From Sphingobacteriales bacterium (GTDB taxonomy: Bacteria > Bacteroidota > Bacteroidia > Sphingobacteriales > Sphingobacteriaceae): a DNA stretch of 6,398 nucleotides. The stretch's first letter is position 1. Each line of letters starts with the position of its first letter. The notes below the pieces were generated by a model that saw only the letters and a list, made by a program, of their open reading frames with translations, had not been told where the DNA came from and ran no database searches. Positions 1-6,375 of the stretch are shown here, piece after piece. A program made the position numbers and the translations under genes. The stretch spans positions 1 through 6,398 of the forward strand of contig JAGVEE010000407.1 of assembly GCA_020058405.1 (NCBI GenBank), in the 5' to 3' direction.

Positions 1-6
1 ACTCGC

Positions 7-1392
7 TTATGCGTATCCCAATAATTTCATCACCTGCTTCGAATTCTGCTCTTCTCCAAACACTTCATAGTTCACAGTTTCATCTCTGTTTTTGCGAATT
101 AATATGTGTTTAGGATGTGGTAATAAGCAATGGTGTACACCTCCGTAACCACTTAGTACTTCTTGGTAAGCTCCCGTGTGGAAGAAACCCATGTATTGTA
201 CTTTACGTGTTTTAGGCATAAATACGTTGTTCATGTGTGCTTCTTGGTTGTAGTAATCTTGCCCATCGCAAGTTATGCCACCAAGGTTCACACGTTCGTA
301 TTCTGCATCCCAATTATTTATCGGCAATAGTATATAACGTTGGTTCATGGCCCATACATCTGGTAAGTTGGTAATAAAACTACCGTCTAACATCAACCAT
401 TTCTCTTTATCGTTTTGTTGCTTACGTCCCAATACTTTGTACAAAATACCCGAAGCTTCAGCAACGGTGTATTTACCAAACTCGGTAATAATATCCGGTT
501 CTATAACATCGTGCTCTGCACAAATTTCTTTAATACGTTTCACAATCTCGTTCACCATGTATTCATAATCGAATTCAAAGTTTAAAGAGTTTTTGAAAGG
601 CATACCACCACCAATGTCGAGTATGGTTAGATCTGGGTTTACCTTTTTAAATTTGCAATAAAGGGTGACGTATTTCTCTAACTCGTTCCAATAATACTGA
701 GAATCGGTAATACCAGAGTTTATAAAGAAGTGTAATAATTTAACTTTAAAATTAGGGTGCGACTCTATTCTCGAATGGTAAAAATCAATTACATCTTCCA
801 TACGAATACCTAAGCGGCTGGTGTAAAACTGAGAGTCGGGTTGCTCTTCCGAAGCAATACGAATTCCCAAATTACAATTTACATCCAACTCATCGTCGTA
901 GAAATAAAACTCTTCTTTATTATCTAAAATAGGGATGATGTTGTTGAATCCATCGTGCAACATATCAACAATATATTGCTTGTAAGTATCTTTTTTGTAG
1001 CCATTACATATTACGGTAATGTCTTTACTTAAGATTCCTTTCTTCTCCAAATGGTCGATAATTGGCATGTCAAAGGCCGAAGAAGTTTCCAAATGGATGT
1101 CGTTTTTAAGGGCTTCATCTAACACATGGCGGAAATGCGAGCTCTTTGTGCAATAACAATAGGTGTAAGTACCACGGTAATTATTATTTACGATGGCTCT
1201 TTGAAACCAAATTTTGGCTTGTTGTATCTTTTTCGAAATAATAGGTAAATAAGTGAAACGCAACGGAGTACCGTAGGTTTCAATCATTTCCATTAAATTA
1301 AGATCATGAAAATATAATTCATCATCAATCACTTCGAAGCCCTCTTGTGGGAAGCCAACGCTCAAATCAAGAAATTCCTTGTAACTTTGCAT
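7..1392 (-). CDS. speA: arginine decarboxylase-type PLP enzyme (short, ODC-like fold)
   Basis: A complete 461-residue protein of the alanine-racemase/ornithine-decarboxylase fold (fold type III), expected to be cytoplasmic and to convert arginine to agmatine for polyamine synthesis. Visible active-site elements are the PLP lysine in YCTKSS (K83), a histidine in HFFINSG (H221, matching the ODC histidine that stacks on PLP), the phosphate-binding loop DIGGGMP (259-265), EFGKYT (304-309, matching EPGR of ODC), the catalytic-type Cys-Asp in ITCDGQD (C375, D376), and Y409 in HTGAYQ. All key residues are present, so the enzyme should be active. It is much shorter than classical biosynthetic SpeA (about 630-660 residues), which carries extra domains; this short type is common in Bacteroidota and is usually annotated as arginine decarboxylase. 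The gene diverges from an arginase gene, which supports an arginine substrate. Substrate is inferred: ornithine or lysine cannot be excluded from motifs alone. The start ATG is preceded by AT-rich sequence without a Shine-Dalgarno site. Confidence 0.82.
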   Translation of the reverse strand: MQSYKEFLDLSVGFPQEGFEVIDDELYFHDLNLMEMIETYGTPLRFTYLPIISKKIQQAKIWFQRAIVNNNYRGTYTYCYCTKSSHFRHVLDEALKNDIHLETSSAFDMPIIDHLEKKGILSKDITVICNGYKKDTYKQYIVDMLHDGFNNIIPILDNKEEFYFYDDELDVNCNLGIRIASEEQPDSQFYTSRLGIRMEDVIDFYHSRIESHPNFKVKLLHFFINSGITDSQYYWNELEKYVTLYCKFKKVNPDLTILDIGGGMPFKNSLNFEFDYEYMVNEIVKRIKEICAEHDVIEPDIITEFGKYTVAEASGILYKVLGRKQQNDKEKWLMLDGSFITNLPDVWAMNQRYILLPINNWDAEYERVNLGGITCDGQDYYNQEAHMNNVFMPKTRKVQYMGFFHTGAYQEVLSGYGGVHHCLLPHPKHILIRKNRDETVNYEVFGEEQNSKQVMKLLGYA

Positions 1393-1484
1393 CTATTAAA
1401 ATTTACGCAAATATATTTTATTTTTAGAATACATATACTGATTAACAGAAATGAAATATTTATTTTGCGACAAATCATCAATTT
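1393..1484. promoter_or_regulatory. divergent intergenic promoter region, decarboxylase / arginase
   Basis: This 92-bp, very AT-rich spacer lies between the two divergent start codons and must carry promoters for both directions. The minus-strand direction has a clean TAnnTTTG box. On the plus strand the nearest thing is TATTTTG at 1461-1467, one base short of the consensus, which would start transcription only a few bases before the arginase ATG at 1485. No clear operator palindrome or riboswitch-sized structure is visible, and neither start has a Shine-Dalgarno site. Confidence 0.6.
1408..1415 (-). promoter_or_regulatory. candidate -7 promoter element for the decarboxylase gene
   Basis: Read on the minus strand, this is TATATTTG, an exact match to the TAnnTTTG -7 consensus of Bacteroidota housekeeping promoters. 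It ends 15 bp before the decarboxylase ATG, which would leave a very short leader. The expected TTG-type -33 element about 19-21 bp upstream is not evident (the sequence there reads TATATG), so the call rests on the -7 box and its position alone. Confidence 0.45.
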
Positions 1485-2432
1485 ATGAGAAATTTAAAGA
1501 TAATAGAGGTTAAATCTGAGTTAGGAGCAGGCACCAGGGGTGCAAGTATGGGAATTGATGCCATAAAAATTGCAGCACTCGATTTTGGTAGCCGCTATTT
1601 CAAACAATATAAGTCGGTAGAGGTACCACATGAAAATCATTTATTGTTAGAGTCGGCAGGGAACCAACACGCGAAAAGGATTTCGGGAGTATTAACCATG
1701 TTAGAGCGAGTAAGTGAAGAAGTTTCTCGCACCATTAAAAGTGAAGAGTTTCCGATTGTTTTAGCAGGCGACCATTCTACGGCGGCTGGTACTATAGCCG
1801 GTATAAAAATAGCGCACCCGAAATTAAAATTAGGTGTAATCTGGATTGATGCACATGCAGATTTGCACACACCTTATACCACACCTTCTGGCAATGTACA
1901 CGGTATGCCTATTGCGATTTCTTTAGCAGAAGATAACATAGAGAGCAAAGTAAATAAACCCGACCAAGAAACAATAAACTATTGGTACCAACTAAAAAAT
2001 GTGGGAGGTATTAGTCCGAAGGTTACACCTAAAGATATTGTATTTATTAACGTTCGCGATACGGAGAAGCAAGAAGATTACTTAATGAAGAAATTCGGAA
2101 TTAAGAATTTTACCACCACAGAAATCCGTCGAAAAGGAGTGGAGAAAGTTGCCATCGAAGCCTTATCTCTCATCGATCATTGCGACATTATTTATGTTTC
2201 TTTTGATGTAGATTGTATGGATGCTTCTATTTCTAAAGGTACCGGAACACCTGTTCCTAATGGTATTACAGAGAAAGAAGCCGGTAATTTAGTAGCACGA
2301 TTAATGCAGAGTAATAAAGTGTGTTGCTTTGAGATGGTAGAAATTAACCCAACCTTAGATAAAGAAAATTTGATGGCCGAAAATGCATTCGAAATTTTAT
2401 TGAGAGCCACCAACCAATTGATTAACGACTAG
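1485..2432 (+). CDS. rocF: arginase (ureohydrolase family)
   Basis: A 315-residue ureohydrolase expected to hydrolyse arginine to ornithine and urea with a two-manganese centre in the cytoplasm. All six metal ligands are visible: H97 in AGDHS, D122, H124 and D126 in IDAHAD, and D241 and D243 in SFDVDCMD. H139 in SGNVHG and E286 in EMVEINP match human arginase H141 and E277, which bind the guanidinium or act in catalysis. The SGNxHG motif and the VEINP ending favour arginase over agmatinase, and the sequence aligns almost without gaps to human arginase I around the active site. Unusual points are AGDHS for GGDHS, DCMDAS for DGLDPS, H128 where human has N130, and E194 where human has D183, the last two being residues around the substrate's amino-acid end. 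The gene ends in tandem TAG TAG stops, and argS begins 6 bp later, so the two are probably one transcript. A related ureohydrolase activity remains possible. Confidence 0.86.
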   Translation: MRNLKIIEVKSELGAGTRGASMGIDAIKIAALDFGSRYFKQYKSVEVPHENHLLLESAGNQHAKRISGVLTMLERVSEEVSRTIKSEEFPIVLAGDHSTAAGTIAGIKIAHPKLKLGVIWIDAHADLHTPYTTPSGNVHGMPIAISLAEDNIESKVNKPDQETINYWYQLKNVGGISPKVTPKDIVFINVRDTEKQEDYLMKKFGIKNFTTTEIRRKGVEKVAIEALSLIDHCDIIYVSFDVDCMDASISKGTGTPVPNGITEKEAGNLVARLMQSNKVCCFEMVEINPTLDKENLMAENAFEILLRATNQLIND

Positions 2433-2438
2433 TAGAGA

Positions 2439-4214
2439 ATGAATTTATCAGAAACAATAATAAGTAAAACACAAGAAGCCATTAAGGCTTTATTTAATAC
2501 TGAAATAGAACACAACGCCGTTACTTTACAAGATACCCGTAAGGAATTTGAAGGGCAGGTAACCGTTGTCACTTTCCCTTTCATCAAACTTTCTAAAAAA
2601 TCTCCAGAAGAAACTGGTGCATTAATAGGCGAATATTTAGTTAACAATACCGAGGAAGTGATTGCCTTTAATGTGGTAAAAGGTTTTTTGAATTTGAGCA
2701 TTAGCGATGCGTATTGGATTAATTCTTTAAGTACAATTTTCAACATAAAAAATTACGGAAAGTTAGCGCCTAAAAACTCTAAAGTTATGGTGGAGTACTC
2801 TTCGCCAAACACTAATAAACCCTTGCACTTAGGTCATGTGCGTAATAATTTATTGGGTTACTCTGTAGCCGAAATTTTAAACTACGCAGGGTATGAAGTT
2901 ATAAAAGCAAATTTAGTAAACGACCGTGGCATACACATTTGCAAATCGATGTTAGCCTGGGAGAAATTCGGCAATGGCGAAACACCCCAAAGCTCGGGTT
3001 TAAAAGGCGACCATTTGGTCGGTAAGTATTATGTGGAATTTGATAAAGCATATAAAAAGGAAATTGAAGAATTAATAAGCCAAGGTTTAACAGAAGACCA
3101 AGCAAAAAAGGAAGCGCCTTTAATTAAAGAAGCACAAGACATGCTTTTGAAATGGGAGCAGAAAGACGAACATGTTTTGGGCCTTTGGAAGATGATGAAC
3201 GATTGGGTATACGCAGGTTTTGAAGTTACCTACAAAGCTATGGGTGTAAACTTTGACCAGTATTACTACGAATCAAATACTTATAGTTTAGGAAAAGACA
3301 TAGTGGATGAAGGCTTGAGTAAGGGAGTGTTTTTTAAGAAAGAAGATGGTTCTGTGTGGATAGATTTAACCGAAGATGGACTCGACCAAAAATTAGTATT
3401 ACGTGGAGATGGTACTTCTGTTTACATTACACAAGATGTAGGTACCGCGCAAATGAAGTACGAGCAATACCAAATGGATCGTTCTATTTATGTAGTAGGC
3501 AACGAACAAGAATATCATTTTAAAGTATTGTTTTTAATTCTGAAAAAATTAGGCAAGCCATGGGCAACCGGTTTGTTCCATTTATCTTACGGCATGGTTG
3601 ATTTACCAAGTGGTAAAATGAAATCGAGAGAAGGAACTGTGGTAGATGCTGATGATTTAATTGCTGAGATGATTCAATCTGCAAAAGAGCAATCGGAAGC
3701 ACTGGGTAAAATTACAGACTTCGCCGAAGAAGAAAAACAAAGCCTCTATAAGCTAATAGGAATGGGTGCTTTGAAGTATTATTTGCTAAAAGTAGATCCT
3801 AAAAAACGATTGTTGTTTGACCCAAATGAGTCCATCGATTTACAAGGGCATACGGGCCCATTTATACAATACTCTTACGCACGTATTCAATCTATTTTAA
3901 GAAAAGCAGCCCTACCATTAAATGCAAATACAAACATCACAGCGTTAAATGCAAATGAAAAAGAGTGTATTATGTTGATGTTGAAATACCCTTTAATTAT
4001 TGAAGAGGCAGCGAGTGCTTACAGCCCAGCCTTGCTTTCTAATTATTTATACGAGTTAGCAAAAACCTTTAATAAGTTTTACCACGACGATCCTATTCTG
4101 AAATTAGAAGATGCAGATCGTTTAAATTTCCGATTGCTAATTTGTAAAAACATTTCCGGAATTATTTCGAGTGGAATGAGTTTATTAGGCATAGAAGTAC
4201 CAGAAAGAATGTAA
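2439..4214 (+). CDS. argS: arginine--tRNA ligase
   Basis: A full-length 591-residue class I aminoacyl-tRNA synthetase that charges tRNA-Arg with arginine using ATP. The order of domains is an N-terminal tRNA-contacting domain (about residues 5-90), the Rossmann catalytic domain with EYSSPNTNKPLHLGH carrying the HIGH signature as HLGH (130-133), a second signature KMKSREG (393-399) in place of KMSKS, and a C-terminal DALR anticodon-binding domain opening with GPFIQYSYARIQ (about 472-483) and ending in the typical LLGIEVPERM. Arginyl-tRNA synthetases often have a degenerate KMSKS, and this version is the one usual in Bacteroidota, so it is not a defect. The length is normal for the family. The ATG lies 6 bp downstream of the arginase stop and 12 bp of spacer follow before the next gene, so it sits in the middle of a probable three-gene operon. 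No separate promoter or leader regulating it is visible. Confidence 0.97.
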   Translation: MNLSETIISKTQEAIKALFNTEIEHNAVTLQDTRKEFEGQVTVVTFPFIKLSKKSPEETGALIGEYLVNNTEEVIAFNVVKGFLNLSISDAYWINSLSTIFNIKNYGKLAPKNSKVMVEYSSPNTNKPLHLGHVRNNLLGYSVAEILNYAGYEVIKANLVNDRGIHICKSMLAWEKFGNGETPQSSGLKGDHLVGKYYVEFDKAYKKEIEELISQGLTEDQAKKEAPLIKEAQDMLLKWEQKDEHVLGLWKMMNDWVYAGFEVTYKAMGVNFDQYYYESNTYSLGKDIVDEGLSKGVFFKKEDGSVWIDLTEDGLDQKLVLRGDGTSVYITQDVGTAQMKYEQYQMDRSIYVVGNEQEYHFKVLFLILKKLGKPWATGLFHLSYGMVDLPSGKMKSREGTVVDADDLIAEMIQSAKEQSEALGKITDFAEEEKQSLYKLIGMGALKYYLLKVDPKKRLLFDPNESIDLQGHTGPFIQYSYARIQSILRKAALPLNANTNITALNANEKECIMLMLKYPLIIEEAASAYSPALLSNYLYELAKTFNKFYHDDPILKLEDADRLNFRLLICKNISGIISSGMSLLGIEVPERM

Positions 4215-4226
4215 ATCGAAAAAAGC

Positions 4227-5930
4227 ATGAAGCACAAACCTGCCTTCCTCTTTTCTGTTTTCTTTTTTCTAATTCTCTCTACCAACAAGGCGCAAGTATT
4301 TACTGAATTACACAGCTTTAAACTATACGCAGATAGTGCAACCAACTACTCAAGTATTTGGATGGATGTAGATCAGGATTATGATTTAGATTTGCTCAAT
4401 TTTTCCATTTTAAATAAACCGAACAGCTTGTATGTACAAGATAAAAATGGTTTAAAAAAAGCAAACAGTATTTTTGATAAGGATGGAGGAAATGCCAACG
4501 GAGGGTGTTATGCAGACATAGACCTCGACGGCGATTTAGATGTATTTGTGTATTCTATTTTCGGACAGAAAAATTATTTGTACATACAAGAGAGCAAAGG
4601 GCTTTTTAGAAAAGAAGTATTGCAAGAAATTACACAACAAGAAAACAATGCATTTTATGCATGTTTTTCTGATGTGAATTTAGATAACTACCCAGATTTA
4701 ATAATTACAGACACAGAACTCTGGAACCCAAAAACCATTAAAAGGCCTAGTCGTATTTATTATAATGATGGAAGAGGAAATTTTACGAAAGCTAAATCCG
4801 AAACTTTTTTTGTTCTAAAATCCGATACTCGAAATGTATTGTTAGCAGACGTAAATCAAGATGCACGTGAAGATTTAATGTTACTAAATTTCGGATCAGA
4901 AAACACCTTGTATTTAAAAAACCAAGCAAACATATTTAACAAAGTAAGCAGTAACATCAGTATTACGGCAGGAGATTATATAGATGCAAAAGCATCTGAT
5001 GTTGACAATGATGGAGATTTAGATGTATTGTTAGTGAATTTAAAAACAGGAATTGAGTTTTATAGAAACGATGGAAATCTATTGTTTACAAAGGTTCCGG
5101 ATGCTTTTAAAATAGCTAATTTCCCAATTGCTGGCATCGAAATAATCGATTACAATAAAGATGGGAACTTAGATGTGTTGGCTCACAAAGCATTTAGCAA
5201 AGAGAAAAAAATATTCATCAATACTAATATTCAACATCAATTTATAAAATTTAAACTTCGTGCAGATAGAGCAAACCTACATGCCATTGGTGCGAAGGTT
5301 TATGTTAGCACCCTTGCAAACGGTAGGAAATACTGGCAATACAAAGAAGTTCGAGCAAACAAACAAGCCTATGTAAATGATCTGTACGATTTACATTTCG
5401 GATTACACGAAATGAAAAATGTAGACTCGGTAAAAATTGTTTGGCCAGATGGTACCGAGCAATTTTATACAGATTTACTTCCTAATCAATCTTATTTTAT
5501 GGAGCAACGCATGGAAGCAAAATTATTAGCAAACCCAAGCATTGCAAACCAAACATTAGATAGAATAAAAGACATGAGTGTGAGCGTAGTGGCCGACGAT
5601 TTTACGTATGGTGAAATTGATGGTGTAACTGTGTTTTATGAAAACAAAGGATTAATACAACAAGATGTAGAAGTAAGCATCAACTTATCTGTACCAATGA
5701 AACTGTTCAACAGTTTCCCGATGCCTAATGAAAGCAGCACGACACAGTTTGTGTGGAAAATAAAAAATGTACCGGCGCAATACAGAGGAATTATAACACT
5801 CAGTGTACGCAGCCCCAACATAGAGGAAACAGCTGCCAAAGAGCAAAGAATAGAAGTTGCCGTAGAGCCGCGCATCGGCGACGAGCAGAGCAGTGACAAT
5901 GAAGTGGTGTTGGTAAAGAAAATAAAGTAA
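4227..5930 (+). CDS. secreted FG-GAP/VCBS-repeat protein with ASPIC/UnbV domain (CRTAC1-like)
   Basis: A 567-residue exported protein of unknown specific role. An N-terminal signal peptide is clear: basic MKHK, hydrophobic core 6-18, and a likely cleavage at A22/Q23. Six Asp-rich Ca2+-binding-type loops follow at near-regular spacing (starting at residues 47, 97, 149, 208, 258 and 308; for example DVDNDGDLD), as in FG-GAP blades of an integrin-like beta-propeller; loops 3 and 4 are degenerate. Residues about 352-420 match the ASPIC/UnbV domain (IGAKV, YKEVRANKQAY, LHFGLHE, VKIVWPDGTEQ). The last 120 residues look like an Ig-like beta-sandwich resembling DUF11/CARDB-type domains, ending with a DEQSSDNEV stretch. 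I see no type IX secretion C-terminal sorting domain and no lipobox cysteine, so its final location beyond the periplasm is unclear. It follows argS by 12 bp and is probably co-transcribed, yet nothing ties it to arginine. Function is not assignable beyond surface or adhesion-like binding. Confidence 0.85.
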   Translation: MKHKPAFLFSVFFFLILSTNKAQVFTELHSFKLYADSATNYSSIWMDVDQDYDLDLLNFSILNKPNSLYVQDKNGLKKANSIFDKDGGNANGGCYADIDLDGDLDVFVYSIFGQKNYLYIQESKGLFRKEVLQEITQQENNAFYACFSDVNLDNYPDLIITDTELWNPKTIKRPSRIYYNDGRGNFTKAKSETFFVLKSDTRNVLLADVNQDAREDLMLLNFGSENTLYLKNQANIFNKVSSNISITAGDYIDAKASDVDNDGDLDVLLVNLKTGIEFYRNDGNLLFTKVPDAFKIANFPIAGIEIIDYNKDGNLDVLAHKAFSKEKKIFINTNIQHQFIKFKLRADRANLHAIGAKVYVSTLANGRKYWQYKEVRANKQAYVNDLYDLHFGLHEMKNVDSVKIVWPDGTEQFYTDLLPNQSYFMEQRMEAKLLANPSIANQTLDRIKDMSVSVVADDFTYGEIDGVTVFYENKGLIQQDVEVSINLSVPMKLFNSFPMPNESSTTQFVWKIKNVPAQYRGIITLSVRSPNIEETAAKEQRIEVAVEPRIGDEQSSDNEVVLVKKIK

Positions 5931-5943
5931 ATGCGACTGAACT

Positions 5944-6000
5944 AAAGCAAAAAAGAAAAAAGCAAAAAAGAAAAAAAGCAAAAAGAAAAAAGAAAAAAAG
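5944..6000. repeat. A/G-rich imperfect tandem repeat
   Basis: A tract almost wholly of A with single G and GC interruptions. The AGC triplets recur at 5946, 5961 and 5977, giving an imperfect unit of 15-16 bp (AGCAAAAAAGAAAAA) about three times, followed by degraded AAAAAAG runs. It starts 13 bp after the stop of the FG-GAP gene and abuts repeat copy A exactly at 6000/6001. Such homopolymer-rich arrays are prone to slippage, so its length may vary between strains. Confidence 0.75.
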
Positions 6001-6030
6001 TATCAGGTTAAGACCGCCCCTCAACTACGC
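6001..6030 (+). repeat. interspersed repeat, copy A
   Basis: First copy of a roughly 30-bp element that begins TATCA, continues with a GTTA-like segment, and carries the core ACCGCCCCTCAACT (6013-6026). It is followed by a GC-rich stem-loop that resembles the one after copy B, so the shared unit may extend past position 6030. Confidence 0.7.
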
Positions 6031-6060
6031 GTTCCGCTGCGTTCGGAATTCGGGGTCCGG
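6014..6060 (+). other. GC-rich stem-loop following repeat copy A
   Basis: TTCCG (6032-6036) pairs with CGGAA (6044-6048) around a 7-base loop. Outside it, CCCC of the repeat core (6017-6020) can pair with GGGG (6052-6055) and CCG (6014-6016) with CGG (6058-6060) across a 2-base bulge. No T-run follows, so it is not a standard terminator. Confidence 0.5.
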
Positions 6061-6061
6061 C

Positions 6062-6080
6062 TTATTTTGCTTCGCAATAA
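6062..6080 (+). other. small AT-rich hairpin before an A-run
   Basis: TTATT (6062-6066) can pair with AATAA (6076-6080), or TTGC (6067-6070 as read with the neighbouring T) with GCAA (6074-6077), around a TTC loop, followed by an A-run. It separates repeat copies A and B. Its role is unknown; lacking a T-run it is unlikely to terminate plus-strand transcripts. Confidence 0.35.
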
Positions 6081-6095
6081 AAAAAGTAAAAAGAT

Positions 6096-6125
6096 TATCA
6101 AGTTAGCACCGCCCCTCAACTCCGC
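6096..6125 (+). repeat. interspersed repeat, copy B
   Basis: Second copy, starting TATCAAGTTAGC and containing ACCGCCCCTCAACTCC (6108-6123), a 16-base core identical to that of copy D. Its start is 95 bp after that of copy A. As in copy A, a CGCTGCGTTCGG-type segment follows. Confidence 0.75.
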
Positions 6126-6155
6126 TGCGCTGCGTTCGGGGACCCCTGCACGGGG
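6112..6155 (+). other. GC-rich double hairpin following repeat copy B
   Basis: CCCC of the core (6112-6115) can pair with GGGG (6138-6141), with CGC (6123-6125) and GCG (6132-6134) pairing inside. Directly after it, CCCC (6143-6146) pairs with GGGG (6152-6155) around the loop TGCAC. The GGGG and CCCC runs could also pair in alternative ways. No T-run follows. Confidence 0.5.
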
Positions 6156-6174
6156 AAACCAAAGGAAGGTACAG

Positions 6175-6196
6175 TATCAGGTTAGGAGGGGAGTTG
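6175..6196 (+). repeat. interspersed repeat, copy C (chimeric half-direct, half-inverted)
   Basis: It opens with TATCAGGTTAGGA (6175-6187) in the same orientation as copies A, B and D, but then continues GGGGAGTTG (6188-6196), which is the reverse complement of the CAACTCCC end of copies D and E. It starts 79 bp after copy B. Confidence 0.55.
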
Positions 6197-6226
6197 TGAG
6201 AATTGTTTTAAAATAAAATTGAATTA

Positions 6227-6244
6227 TTAGCAACCCTCAACTTC
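6227..6244 (+). repeat. weak interspersed repeat remnant
   Basis: TTAGCAACCCTCAACTTC resembles the TTAGCACCGCCCCTCAACTCC part of copy B with a short deletion and substitutions. The TATCA start is not recognisable. This may be a decayed copy or chance. Confidence 0.35.
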
Positions 6245-6266
6245 ACTTTCCCATACGTAAGTTGGG
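6236..6266 (+). other. hairpin over the repeat remnant
   Basis: CTCAACTT (6236-6243) pairs with AAGTTGGG (6259-6266), an 8-bp stem including one T-G wobble, around a 15-base loop. The large loop makes stability modest. It is not followed by a T-run. Confidence 0.35.
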
Positions 6267-6272
6267 TATCTA

Positions 6273-6302
6273 TATCAAATTAGGACCGCCCCTCAACTCC
6301 CT
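6273..6302 (+). repeat. interspersed repeat, copy D
   Basis: TATCAAATTAGG followed by ACCGCCCCTCAACTCC (6285-6300), the same 16-base core as copy B. It starts 98 bp after copy C. Unlike A and B, it is not followed by a GC-rich stem-loop but by AT-rich sequence. Confidence 0.72.
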
Positions 6303-6303
6303 T

Positions 6304-6311
6304 TAGATTTG
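6304..6311 (+). promoter_or_regulatory. possible -7 promoter element for a gene beyond the window
   Basis: TAGATTTG matches the TAnnTTTG consensus exactly and lies just downstream of repeat copy D in AT-rich sequence. No good -33 TTG sits at the right distance (TTAG at 6280-6283 is the nearest), and no start codon for a downstream gene is visible, so this may be chance. Confidence 0.2.
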
Positions 6312-6362
6312 CAATACAATATTTTGATTTAAATTTATATTACTGGAAGAACAGGGGTGAAC

Positions 6363-6375
6363 TATCTCAACTCCC
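6363..6375 (+). repeat. interspersed repeat, copy E (truncated)
   Basis: TATC is joined directly to TCAACTCCC, as if the middle of the element had been deleted. It starts 90 bp after copy D, in line with the 79-98 bp spacing of the others. It is short, so some of the match could be chance. Confidence 0.4.

Noticed and set aside
347..568. Plus-strand open frame antisense to the decarboxylase gene
   Set aside because: It lies fully within a well-supported gene with intact catalytic motifs, and its translation shows nothing recognisable.
1451..1513. 20-codon upstream ORF (starting MKYLFCDK) overlapping the arginase start, a possible leader peptide
   Set aside because: It has only one arginine codon, no ribosome binding site and no attenuator-like hairpin, and the best nearby promoter box would place the transcript start inside it.
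1485..2432. Agmatinase assignment, expected beside an arginine decarboxylase
   Set aside because: The SGNxHG and VEINP motifs and near-gapless alignment of the active-site region with arginase favour arginase.
3615..3635. KMKSREG in argS taken as a damaged KMSKS motif
   Set aside because: Arginyl-tRNA synthetases commonly lack canonical KMSKS, and this form is usual in Bacteroidota; the rest of the enzyme is intact.
5685..6024. Minus-strand open frames rich in Phe and Leu (5685-5981 and 5800-6024)
   Set aside because: Their hydrophobic stretch is just the complement of the A-rich tract and the rest is antisense to the FG-GAP gene; there is no family-like motif.
6143..6155. CCCC-TGCAC-GGGG hairpin as an intrinsic terminator
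   Set aside because: It is followed by GAAACC-type sequence with no T-run on the plus strand, and there is no T-run on the other strand side either.
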